The notes beneath the pieces were generated by a model. The model was not told the DNA's origin and did not search any database. It worked only from the letters and a program-made list of their open reading frames with translations. The position numbers were made by a program, and so were the translations under genes. Shown in pieces: positions 48,531 through 61,079 of a DNA stretch of 64,000 bases. This DNA is from Camarhynchus parvulus (taxonomy: Eukaryota; Chordata; Aves; Passeriformes; Thraupidae): positions 92,966,965 to 93,030,964 of the forward strand of contig NC_044572.1 in the NCBI RefSeq assembly GCF_901933205.1, read 5' to 3'. Within the stretch, counting starts at the first letter, position 1. Every line of letters starts with the position of its first letter.

Positions 48531-51500
48531 TGTTCATAAAATTTACACTGCTTTACTTCTTGGTGGCAGAGTATTTAAAATAATTGTTCAATGAAAGACT
48601 AAACACTTTCTTGGAAAACTCATTTAAATCAAGAATTAGCCATACGAGGTGTCTACTCCACTGTGTAAAATAATAAACTTTGTTCTTTCTTTTTCTGTTT
48701 TACCTTTAATACATAGCCACCTTTATAAAATCCATATGTTACATATAAAAAGGCATTTTCATTTAAAAAAAACTCCAACACAAACCAACAACTCAAACCT
48801 ACGAAGAACTAGACTTGCAGGCCTAAAGAAAACATTTGACTCATTTCCAGTTTAAACTGGGGGTGAGAGAGTGGAGAGAGGGGCAAGGTCAGGAGGAAAT
48901 GGTGCCGGGCTGCTAAAACAGGGGCTGGCAATAGGAACAAGCAGAACTGCCTCAGCCTTTGTGCCCTCCTCCAGTTCTCTGTGAGTGTAGGGATTAAGTA
49001 ACCACCACCATTCACACACCAGCAATTTCCCTCCCAGGTGTGAAACATTTTCCAGATAGATCAGCTGGGAGTTTTGGAAACAGCTAGTGGACTCTTTTCT
49101 CCCATCCCCACCTCCTGGTTATTCCCTGTGATGCATATAATAATGGGAAAACAAGAGGATTACAATATCTAGTAATTCCTAGATATTATCACTGGTTGAA
49201 TAGAAGCTGGAAGTTTTCCTTTGCATGCATTGCACTGGCTCTTGTGGGTAGTGGAAGAAGGAGAGATAAATGTAGGACAGTGTTTACGGGGGTTAATTCT
49301 GGTGCACAGCACACCTTGAAAATTATTCTGGCTTGCTGGGGAATTCCATCCCAAGGGCCATTTGGCAGCCTGGGGCAGGGGGCTTCATTGTATTTTCGAG
49401 GTCCCCCAAATCTTAGCCCATTTTGAGGGTTCATTACTGCTGTAATTTAATGTAGTCACAATTGTGACCCACTCACCCAGGGGTTCTCTCATCAGCCCAG
49501 TGTTGCTGGAGTCCCTCAAGCTGGGACTGTGCCACAGCCTGATTTTAAAATGCCACCTGCTACCCTGGCTGTCTGTTTGTCTTTCTGGAAAAGCCTTCAG
49601 ATGGTCATTTATGGCAATGCACAAGACTCCCAAGAAAAGAGAGAGGGAACCTCCCTATTCCAGGCTACAGCTTTTTCCTTAGTTTTCACCAGGTAGTCTC
49701 AGTCCCAGCTCACTGTGGTTTGCTCACACACAGAACATAAATACATTGTTCTGGCTGGATTTGCTGGCTTTGCACCTCTCCTCTCCAAAAAAATCCTCAA
49801 CCTGACCACTTTAGGAGACATTTCATTGAGCAGCACCTACCTCTAAAACATTTCAAAGGATTTTTCCCTATGGTGCAGAAAGACAAAACCCACAGGAAAC
49901 TGTTATTTTGTTTTTCTTTATAAATCTTTAGTATTTTAAAATAAAAAAATACACCACTCTGTTTATGAAATTTGTTTAAAATAATCCTCACCTCTTTGCA
50001 ATAAAATGTGTTTCAGCTTATTGGTGCCTTTTTCCAGTTGTAGTCAAAAAAGACCTATTTTAGCATAGATGTCACAGATTCAGAAGAGCAGAGGCCTATA
50101 AAACACAGAGTGTGGTTTCAGTTTTATCATTACAGGCTAAGGCACAGTGTGTCCACTACCAACAGCTGGAAAATGAGACAATGACTAAAAGTGGCATCAT
50201 TGTGTTTCCTGGATGCTTTACTGGCAAAGTTCAGTGAGGTGAAGACACTTGTGATGGAGACAGCTCAACAGGGATTTTTCACTTTGTGTCACATGCTAGT
50301 TTAAAAAAAAATCCACTAAGAGATGTCAGAGGTGAACTGAACAGCTTGAGTCTAGCAAAAAAATCAATGCACACAAATTGTTTAAGTCCCAGTTTTGCTC
50401 TACAGTGTGTGTGTGTATGCCTACAAATTATAAATATGGCTGTCTAGGAAATCATGCCTTTGCTGCTTGTCACCTATTTCATCTCTGCCACGTGTTTCAG
50501 TGAGGTCAGTAGATGTTTGCATAGCTACTGCAACCTCCTCTTTGCAGGAGGGGACAGCAGAGTCCTGGCTGGGCTCAGGGTGTTGCAGGGTCGTTTAGGA
50601 GATGGTGATTTCCTGCCCCCTCCATTTCCATTTGATCACCTTGTGTTCTGCTGAGCAGCTTCACTCTCAGCCATCTGCGGAGTAAGGATATTTCTACACA
50701 ACACCTTTTTTCAGGCAGAAGCACCAACGCTGCCCACATGCTTGGCTGAGAAAAAGCCCTGTGGCCACTGTGACTCTAAGCCCACCACCCCTTCTTTCTT
50801 AAGAGCAAACAAGTCAGGCCTTGGCAGCTCAGACGGAAGGCAGAAAATGCTTGTGTAAGCCAGGGAAATGTCACAGAGGCTGTATCTCAAGTCTGCTGCA
50901 GTTTCCACACTCAGATGACTTCTTTAGTGTTATTGTTTTAAGTGAAACATAACCTTGATTTTGGCTGGGACCTATTACATTATTTGACTGTTGGGTGCTA
51001 AATGCACTCGCAGTGCAGTACTTGATTATGAAATGTTAACAGCATCTGTGGTATTGCCATGATAGCCACAGACCTCAGCTACTAACAAGGCCTTACTGTG
51101 CCAGCCATTTTACAAATCTGAAGCAAAAGACAGGCCTTGTCTCTGAGACCATGAAGTTTAGAGAGAAACATGTCTGAGCACTGAACTTAAGCACAGAGGA
51201 ACTCAGTAACTTGCCTGAAGTCTTAACAGTCAGTCAGTGGGAGAGCCAGAGGGAAAAAACACCTTCGTGATCACTTTCCTTTTAAATAAATCTGGTGTTT
51301 AAAGTGCTGGTTATGGCTATTGTTCCAAGAGAAGTTGATAAGGTCAGTGCACAAGCTCCTAAGACAGAGGAGAGTTCTATTTAGGGTGCTGCAGTGCACA
51401 GGCACTGTGAACATGGGCAACGGTGGAGAATTTTGAAGAATGTTGGAGTAATGAAATGAGTTAACCTGTGAAGTGGGGAAATTACCAGACCTTCTTGTCT

Positions 51501-54500
51501 GAGCAAGTGTCAGGATGTGGGGGAGTACGGAAGCAGAGGAGGGAGAAGCAGAGGGGAGAACATATGGATGTGTCTTCTCTTGCAGTCACAGTCTCCCATG
51601 CAGGGGAAGGTCACAGTGCTCTTAAACACAGCAAATGTGATGCATCTGTAAGACAGACAATTGGAATAATCCACTAAAAATTATCTGCATGTATGGAGAT
51701 TTAAGCATTTGTATATACAAACACAAAACTTTCACTTGTGGTAGACGGTTGACCAAAATTGTATTTAATTTTATTTCCTTATTTAGTTGAGAACATGATT
51801 CACATTCAAGGTCCAACAGAAGCTAAACCCATCTAATTTAACTAAACCACAGTGGGTGTCTCTCACATCAAAAGTGCATGAGTAACTGATGGGACATGGC
51901 AGGGATCTACTGACAATTCTTCTCAGTGCTGACCTCAAGAGCAGCTCCCCCCATTCAGTAGCACGGATAGATCAATGCTTGAATTTATCATCTTCAGTTT
52001 AAACAATAGCAGTATTTCAAACATTTTCCTGAATACTGTACTTTCATATAACCAGGTTTTGAGGAAAACAAAGGATAGAGGATTTATTTGAGGAAAAATG
52101 GTATTTATCTTAGTGAAATGATTTCTAAATTAAGCTCATTTTTTAAAACACGATTTGTAGCCATGCAACATGGAATTCAGTCGTCTTTCACTAAAGGTAG
52201 CCACAAAGCATTCCCTGACTTCTATGTAAACAATGGTTTCCCTGGATGTCATTTTAGCAAAATATTTGTGTTCCATCTTAACTAAAGGTGTGCTAGAGTC
52301 CTGTTGTTCAACAGCCTAAAAGTTGGTGTAAAAGCTTTGATGAATGAAAATTAATTGCTTAAATAGTAGAAGAAAGCAAATTCTCTTACAAATTGCTGGA
52401 GCTGGTCACTTTTTTTATCACTGTGGAACACGGGTTTCCAGTTTTCTTTCTTCATATTAACAGAACAATCTCTGGTTTAGAGTGCTACTGTAACCATTTT
52501 AACTTTGAATAAATGTGCATGCCACAGGCAGGCTGAAGTCATTGGGCTCAGAGATATCTGTAGACTTGCCTTCTTACTTGTGCTGACAAGCAGCTGTAAT
52601 AAGTCCATGTGCCATCTGTTCTTTTCAACTGACCATGTGAGAAAGTTTGCTTTCAAAGTGATTTTACTGCTTTGATCCCATTCCTCCACCTCTTTTACTG
52701 CTTCTTACTTTCCATTCTCTATTACTTTTCATTGTTTCCCATTATTAATCCTTCCTTACTCTTGATATGTCCCCCAGGGCTCTTATTCTGTGGGTGGTGA
52801 GCACTGTCCCATGCATGAAGCTCCTTCTGTCATCAGGGGCTGACTGATGAGTTTTTTTCTGAAATCCCATGAAAGCTCAGAAGACTATCCCTCACGTGTG
52901 TCCCTGTAGAACAAGCTTGACACCTACCAATGAACTTTTTAAATGTGTTGTTTACTCTAGGTATTAATGTGCACTGGGGCAGTAACACATCTAGGTAAGA
53001 GAGGCAGAGAGCTTTTGGAGAGCTTTTCCTGTGTGTTTCAGGCTCCCTCTGTGCGGATCAGGTGTATCAGATGGCATATTCACCTGGCAGTATCCTGCCT
53101 CTTACAGCTTCTGACTGTTGGAGAATCATTTCAGGCTTTCAAAAAATGAATGGAAGACATGGCTGGACCCTTAATATTATTTTCAGTGTGTCTTGGGGTT
53201 GATCATTCTCCACTACACATTCCCACAGGAAATGTCCTTAGCTTTGCTCATAAGCTCACGTAATTGTAGGGTCTGTGTCATTCTCTTTTCTCATCCTGCA
53301 GAATGGAAAATGGCACTCTGCCTTTTATCTGGTTCTGCCTGGAAATATGAAAGGTAAAGTACAATGGGCACACATGATTCCACCCTGAAGGGTTTGGTAA
53401 CCTTGAGGAGTTAGAAAGCCTGATCAGTGAAGATACCCATGCCAGAACCTGATGTTGCAGGAAAATGACATTTTCTAGGTAAGTATTTTAGCCTTCTGTC
53501 TGTCACAGATAGACCTTTTGATGTCTCTTATAATTGAAAAGGTATTGCTTCTCTGTGGTAAGAAAGAGACAAAGGGCAAGTTTTCTTCTTGGGCTGTGTC
53601 TAGATCTGTGTTCTCAGTTTCAGCCTGTATGCCTTGAAATACTTTCCTGAACGGAAAAAGTCAAGTTTACTATAATCACCTGAGATACAGCTCACACGGT
53701 TCAGTCTCCAAGCCAGCGCAGCAAATCACCCAAATGTGGGGTCCCTCTGCCTCTTATCACTGAGTTTAAACTAAACCAGGAGATACATTTAAATACCTGA
53801 CCTCACTCCTGCAGAGATACAGCCTTTAAATGAAAAAATGCACTGATGTAACTTCAAAAGTCAAGTTTCATACTCAGAGGCCAGGCCATTCTGACATTCT
53901 CAACTTGCAGGCAAACCAAAGAGTAGCTACAGAACTGGGCAGTCATTTGGATGTTGACATGTGATAGATAGGCAAAGGCGATATTCTCTTTGCTGACCAA
54001 TGTTCCATCTGCCAAAACTCCATCCATGCAGGGGGCATCCCTTCAGACTGTACCTCCCATTGATATTGGTTGCAGGGCATGAAGCAGTTCCTCTCACATC
54101 TGAGTTACTTTTTCTATCTGTTTCTTGGTATGAAACACCAAGACATGCGGAAATAAGGATGGATCTGGCAGAGGCAGCTGACGTTGCTCTTTCAACAAAG
54201 AATTTTGAGACTATATGTGTCACATCTCAGTTGGATTGTAAATGGAAAGAAACTGGGAGCCAGAGATGTCCATCAGCCTGTATGCAAGGTCACATATTCA
54301 TTTGGTGTGAGGAGGTATTAATAATACTTATAAATAATATTTATTTTGTTAAATATCTCCAGGTTTACCTAGAGGAGACATATAACCACACAAAGTCATA
54401 ATGCATATATTAAAAATACTCCTGGCAAGTATTCTGTTTGCTGAGCTCTCATTGGAGCTCACTGACATCTGAATTAACTTTCCAAGGAGGAAGACCACAG

Positions 54501-54869
54501 GCTAAATGAACTTCTGGCAGGAATTTCATTTGACTCAAAGGCTGGAATGTCCAGGTGAAGCTCTGTGGTGATACAGAGAAGCCCCTGCTGCACAGGGTAC
54601 CACTTTTGTTATCGCTATTAGGATTCACATCCAGGCAAAGAGAGTCATAGCCAACCTAAATAAAACATAGATGGTCTCTCACTGTGTATAACATAGAGAA
54701 CTTCAGTTCAGGTGAGGTCCTCTCAAATGCACAGATGACTGATTCCAACAGTGCGTAGTGAATGTTATACCCTTTAAAAAGGTCTTCTTTGAAATACATC
54801 AGAATGTTGAAGAGCACCCCAAGTACTCAAGCATCTGGGAAACTGGCTTTAGTATTGTTTGACAAATCC

Positions 54870-54980
54870 TCTCTGCTGAGCTAAATCAGCCAATTAGTCA
54901 TGCTAATGCTTGTTAATGGTATTTCTGTTAGAAGAACAGTGTAATTTGGCTCTATTTCTAAATTCTAGCAACAAGAAGCC
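54870..54980. promoter_or_regulatory. Candidate conserved non-coding element
   Basis: Contains AAATCAGCCAATTAGTCATG followed by CTAATGCTTGTTAATGG, a tight cluster of CCAAT, ATTA/TAAT and AP-1-like cores in repeat-free sequence. Inference from composition. Confidence 0.22.
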
Positions 54981-55319
54981 CCAACATGTATTGATCCTTT
55001 ATTGCAAATGAATGATGTTTCTATGCTACTGAAACTCAAAAATGTGTGATTGGTTACACCTTGCTACCATCTGCCAAGGCAGCAACTCAGTAGTACTTTC
55101 AGTAGTATTTTCAGTACTACACCTTCCAGTAAAATTTCATGATATGGATCCCAGCAGAGACCATTAAATCAAACTTTTTATAGGCATGGCTACTTCTCTG
55201 AGAAAAACAGAACAGGCCTAAAGAAGCACCAACATTTGGCTTGTGGGATCTGAACCTATTAATTGCACTGGCGTCTACCTCCTCTTTGTGCTCAATTATG
55301 AGCACATTTTGAAAGGACA

Positions 55320-55520
55320 GTTTGTCTTTAATGGGTTAATGGACGCCACATTTACAGAGGAGCTACAACACGATAAACAAATATAGTTTAATGCACCCTA
55401 CTTTGAATGCAGAGTTCATATGTATTCCAGACAAAAGGCCAAACAAATTTACAACACTTCATGCATTTCTATAGCTGAGCATTTTTTACTGAAGGATATG
55501 TAAATCCTGCACTAATCAGA
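55320..55520. promoter_or_regulatory. Candidate conserved non-coding element
   Basis: A repeat-free AT-rich block with GATAAACAAATA (forkhead-like), GGGTTAATGG and CAAAGTAGGG-type words (seen on the reverse strand) in close order. Inference from composition. Confidence 0.2.
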
Positions 55521-58119
55521 GGTTCTGGGATTCCAAATGCCACTAAAGGTTATGACCTGAAGCCCTGCTAATAGATGACTGAGGGCGTAGACTAAGTACT
55601 TCTGAATGACAGCAACCACAGGGTGTTTTGCATGAAAAGTAACCTCTAATAAATGACCTCTGCTTTTTTCCTTTCAAAGCTATGACAGTAATGAATATGA
55701 AAGGGGGAGCTTTGTACACACCGGGTGTTATTTACACCTAAACACTGCAAGAGCCTGGATGTATGTGAGGGTTTCAGTTCTGCTAAAAAAAGGAGGAATG
55801 GGTGTTTTTGATGCCTCAACAAACACTGCTGCTCTTCTGCTGGCTTCATTAATAATCCCTTTCTTAAACAGTGATACAAAACAACAAGGTCATACTATTA
55901 AAGGGAGTATTTCCTCCTTCATTGTGTGTATGTGTGTGTATATAAAAATCTGTATGTATGCATGTATGTAGATATGTTTACTGGATGGATTACAGGCTTT
56001 ATGTGAAATCTCCTGGGTTGATAGAAGCATTGATAGAAGCATTCAAATTTCTGCTGTTTTGTGACCTTTAGTTAGGCAGAACACTGTGTCTTTGGGGGTA
56101 TGAACAAAGCAAGGATGGTTTTAATGGCAGAGTCTGTTCTCATGGATGATATTTACACTTGGACTTCTAGCAGTGAAACAGTTCTAAGATTTTTTTTCTT
56201 ACGTGCAAGCAGAACCAGAAAATTATTTTTTCCCTTTGAATGATGGTGATCAATTGCTGAAACCATTCTTGATGGAGATCCTGGAGGGGGAATAGAGCAA
56301 TTATGACTGGACTGTGCTGTCTGTGCTCCTACCAGCTCAGGATTGTTCCCAGATGCACACATTGCTTTGCCTTAGCCATTCTCCATGCATTGCTTTGGGG
56401 GCTTGCTTCCTCTCCCTTCCCAGTTTCAGTGTGTAAGGGCAGACAGGACAGGGTAAGGCAGGCAGGCAGGAGCAGGCCAGCTCCTCTGAGCAGCTGGAAA
56501 CTGAGCCATGCAGGTCTCCTTACTGCAGCACCGACAGAGGGATTGTGTGAGGATAAAGGAAACCACAAAAACCCCAAAACTGGGCTCACATCAGGGGCCC
56601 CTGAGCTGATGTGCTGAGGCACAGGCTGTGTGTTTGAGACACAGAGTGCAGATGTGCCTGCCGGGGACCCAGCACCCTACAGCCAGCTCAGACGGTGCAG
56701 AGGGCACTGATTCGCCCTCCACTTCCCTCTGCCAGCTTCCAGGCTGGGAGCTGGTGAGCTTAAATCCCATTGCAGTCTTTCCTGACAGTCCTGTAGGAGT
56801 CATATTGAGGGGCTGGCATCTTCCGGGTGCTCAGGTGCCAGTCTTGCTGCTGAACAGCTCAGTCCTGTACAGTGCCACCACTACACGCTGCTGTGCACAC
56901 ACTGCCTCCAGACACATCATACATGGCAGTAGGGTGGCTGTGACATTCCACTTGCCCCTGAACCCTGTTAGCTTCTCTGTATAAAGTCTGTTTATTTAGG
57001 ATTCAAGCATGTCAGCAAGCAGCATGTGGCCTGCAAAGAGCATCTTGATAGCCAAATGCACTTCATACCCCAGGAAGATTTTGTCTGATGCACAAGCTTT
57101 TTGCTTTTCTTAATATTATCCAAATATTTTTTCATTAGTTAATTTTTAATACAGGTGTTTTATGTGCAGAACATAGTTATGTTTGTTCAGGTATGACTGC
57201 CATTTTGTTAGGTGGCAATTTTTCCCGAGTAAGAAGACCAAAGCAGGGCTTTAAAATGCACTCCTCATAAAAAATTAAAGAGCTATTCTTTATTTACATA
57301 TTTACACAACACTCAATCCATCGTGTAAAGCTTTCTCTGCCTTAAACCCAAATCTCCGGGGTGTACTCTGTGCCTGGGGAAATTGGATGGCTCAGAAAAA
57401 TGATAAAGAGGTATCTGTCCATCCACCTATCTATCATTTTTTACACCATACTCATTACCATGGTCTCTGAGCTCCTATTACATGTATGGAACCTTTCCCA
57501 TTTCAGTGCAGAGCTGGTCAGCAGAGACAGCAAAGCCATCATTATTTTCTGAAGAGTGCAAGCCTGGGGAAGGACTGGCTGCTCACTCTACAGTGGCCGT
57601 TTGGAAGCAGCCAGTTTGTACAGAAGACAAATCCCTTTTATTAGCTGCCTGGGAAGTCCAGTTTGGCTTCTGGAAGATGCAGTTCAAATGGACTGTGTGC
57701 AGAGAATTAGCCTTAGGTATCAACATTGCTGCTCCCACGTTCACTTCATGTCACCTTGAGAGAGAGGCTTCCTCTTCCCTGCCTTGCTGACAGCTGCTTA
57801 CCAGGAGGCGGACTTCAACTCTGAAAAGGCATCAAAAGACCTGGCAACTTTAACTTAGATAGACTGTCCGAGAGACTCTTCAAATTAATAGAAATAGCAG
57901 CATTTCTCATTCTCTTGCATGTAACTGTTTGGCCACTTTCAGGCCATGTCACGACACATTTGTCTCATTGTTACCCTGGGGTCCACCTGTTTCTTTGCAG
58001 AATTCACTTATTGTCTTTTGACTTGTGCTTCAATTTCAAGCTCTGGAGGACAGCAGATTTTTATTAGGTTGTATTCAGGGCCAGCCATAGTGGGGGCCTG
58101 ATCCTTGACAAGGACCTGC

Positions 58120-58290
58120 GGGCGTTCAGCAGACAAATATTAGTTAACAATGATCATTACAAAGAATAAAGTACATCACCACTCTGCAGCTCGCTTCAAG
58201 GCTGACTCTATTACAGCTGCTATTGCCATTGATTGTACTAGCACCATTAGACATCCTGTTGCCCATTTGTTTACATTTTTTCCCTCCTGT
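58120..58290. promoter_or_regulatory. Candidate conserved non-coding element
   Basis: Around 58134-58170 the sequence packs ATTAGTTAACAATGATCATT and ACAAAGAATAAAG, combining a GTTAAC (HNF1-like) core with SOX/TCF-like ACAATG and ACAAAG cores, then GATTGTACTAGCACCATTAG near 58231. There are no repeats. Of the blocks in this window it looks the most like a developmental enhancer, but this is a judgement by eye. Confidence 0.28.
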
Positions 58291-60181
58291 GCTAGGAGGA
58301 GAAGCTTCAAATCCATCTTAGTTTGCCTACCAACTCCGTCAGACATACAGCAGCAGCCAAGAGCTCCCTGTTCTCCCAGGATGGCTGTTCCTGGGATGTA
58401 GCAGTGTGGCCAGGCCATAACACTGGGGTGTGGGTTCCAGGATCTGAAGGTGGATGGATGCTCCAAACAAATACATTCTTCTCTTTCCTCCCTTCCTGTG
58501 ACAAAAAGCAGCAGAACAGCAGGGAAGGCGCTAGTTGTGTTCCTATTTTATTGCTGAAGAGCAAAGTTGTCTGTCCTAAATCTCCAGCCCAAGAAGACAC
58601 AAAGAGCCTAAATGTCTGACTTGTCCCTTCTCTACTGCAACCACCCCACTTATTCAAGCATCCCTCTCATCCTAGCCTGGCTCAGGCATGCTTTAGTCTG
58701 CTCCTGGCTTTGTTTTAGAAATAGAAGCAGACTTCATCAGTCAGTCATCAGGAGTGGCAGATGGCCTTCAGTTCATTAAATGAGTCCAAGACTAAAAGAG
58801 AAGATCGTGGTTTTGAAATAAATGTAGGGGGAAAATTATAAACTGTAAAGGAAGAGCTGGGACACCCCTCAGGCCAGACTCAGAACAGGGCTTTGCAGAT
58901 CACCGTTATCTAAAATTGAATGGGTTTGATTCAGGCTTTCCTGTTCTTCTCTAACAGAAACCTGGCACAACTATAGGCCCCCTGAGGAGAGACAGGACAA
59001 AACTCAAAAAGGTGTGATTAGTTTAACTTGAAATGCTTCATGGAAATGTTTCAAGTTTGACAGATTTGTGGTGGAAGTCTGCCTTTTTTTCCTGGTCAGT
59101 TGTCAGGACCCTGGGCTTCTAGCCACAAGTTTTGGATTCCTGCATACCTGGAATCCCTTGCAGCCTTGGAGAACCTTATTTTGGGACTGATGACTGACTG
59201 GTGCTCCAAAAAGAGTCCATGGGACATAGTACAGTACTTAAAACATTTTATTTTCCCTTCCTTTCTTACTGCTGTCTTATAGAGGCAACAAAAATTAATT
59301 TTCTAATAATGTGCAATAGAAATGCATTTTCTTTTAAAGATTGCAGACCAGATTTTCATCTCTCCCCAACCAGCGTAACTCAATTGATACCTTTGATATA
59401 TGCCAGCCTAAGGAAGAAATTGGGCAATTTAAATTTTAACTTCCTCTCTTAGGAACAATCCTTTCATTCCTAAAATCTGCAGATGAAGAATGAAACTCTA
59501 AAAAACCTGCTCAGTCTCACCACGGCTTGACTGCAGGACTCTGACAGCAGCAGTCTTGCACTGCAGTAAAGAGGCGATTAAAAGTTTTACTATCCATTTT
59601 ATCATCTTGGTTTTTACAATAAAGAGAGCTGCCATTGTTTTAGGATTATTTTACTTATGTCTATTCATTTTGTTTCATTGTCTTTACAAGTCTCACTCCC
59701 ATTTCATGCTGCTTTTGGTTCTGCCCTTTTCAACTCCTCATGGATGAGTGGGGAAGGAAGAGCAGACTGGCCAAAAAATTGGGTATGGATAGAGTGTGGA
59801 AACAGCTTCCATGACAACCTCTTACTTCATTTGGGAAGAATGAGAACAGCACTTTTTTTTCCCTCCCCTCTCTATTTTTGCAGTGCCTTTGCATCTTACA
59901 GGTAAACTAGAGCATTGTTGCTTACATGATCAAGCTGTGCAGCAATATCCCTCACAGACTGTTTTTAATGGTCTTGGGAATCAAGGCAAAGGTATGGTCA
60001 GCATGCTGAGACCTAGATGGAGGAAGCAGAAGGGAAGTATTTTTAGTCTGGCATTTGGAGGAAAGTAAGGGAAAAAAGGCTGGCAATGGAGACAATGAGA
60101 CAAGAGAAGACAGGAGATGGAAAGGCAGAAAGCAGGGGTACAAACAGATAACAAGTTTTTAAAGTCACTTTTATACAATAG

Positions 60182-60310
60182 TGGAATTGCTAAGGTTGGA
60201 AAAGACCTCTAAAATCAGTGTGATAAATCTCTAACCCAGCATCACCATGTTCACTGCTAAACATGTCCCCAGCTGACACATCCATATACTTTTGGGGTGT
60301 TTTAAGCAGC
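60182..60310 (-). mobile_element. CR1 LINE 3' fragment
   Basis: Starting at 60194 the + strand reads GGTTGGAAAAGACCTCTAAA, then CTAACCCAGCATCACCATGTTCACTGCTAAACATGTCC and a CACATCCATATACTTTT segment. This is the reverse complement of the well-known 3' region of avian CR1 elements, with scattered substitutions. The element therefore lies on the - strand, with its 3' end toward 60182 and its 5' side truncated near 60310, as is usual for CR1. No coding frame is retained. Confidence 0.85.
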
Positions 60311-60997
60311 TTTGGTAGTTTTGAACATCTCAGTAAACAAGTATTTGTATCATTAGATGCTTAAATTATTTCAAAGTTCAGTATATTGTAGCTTTAAACT
60401 TTATGCCTAAAAATTATCATGCTTGAACTGAGAGGCTTTTCCTTGTACAGACAAGAAAATTTCCTGAAATACTCAGTTGGTTGAGAGAGGGAGGATGGTA
60501 TGTTCTCCAGGCTTCATGCAAGTTCAGAAGTCTTCCAATTTAAAAACACAGCAAAATACTGAAAATTTGTTCTGGGAATATTCATTCCAATTTATTAAAG
60601 AATTGGGGTCCAGCTGTGCTTACTTTCCACAACAGTTTGCTTCTGGGACATTTTTCATTTGCTTTTTAAGCAGTTTCTGTATCAGAAACATTGTTTTAAA
60701 TGTCACAGTTGTCAAATCAATGAACTAAAACAGTATCACATGGCTTAATTTGAACAAGTAATGCTCTTGGAATTTCAGATTTGGAACAACAGGCTTCCTG
60801 ATCTGTTCACTGTCCCTCAGCAGATGAAAACAGAGAAACTGGAGTAAGGTTAGGCTATGCCCTATCCCGCAGGGCTGCACGGAGGAAGGAGGAGGGGAGG
60901 ACATTTGTGTATGTGTTTCACCTGGAAGTACCCATCTACAATGGAAGTTCAAAACACAGATAAAAACGCTGTTTTGTCTATAACTGTCTGGCAGTCT

Positions 60998-61013
60998 GTC
61001 TATCTATCTATCA

Positions 61014-61067
<54 letters not shown>

Positions 61068-61079
61068 ATCTATCTATCT
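60998..61079. repeat. (TATC)n tetranucleotide microsatellite
   Basis: TATC units are interrupted once by CAATTATC and near the end by CATC. An ordinary polymorphism-prone repeat. Confidence 0.95.

Larger units (their letters stand above)
44335..60181. other. Non-coding DNA, no gene recognised
   Basis: AT-rich sequence with short A or T runs and a pyrimidine-rich patch at 46841-46891. No exon, RNA gene or intact mobile element was recognised. It contains a perfect inverted repeat (47634-47670) and several blocks that look like conserved regulatory DNA (about 46540-46710, 48150-48530, 54870-54980, 55320-55520 and 58120-58290). Confidence 0.6.
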
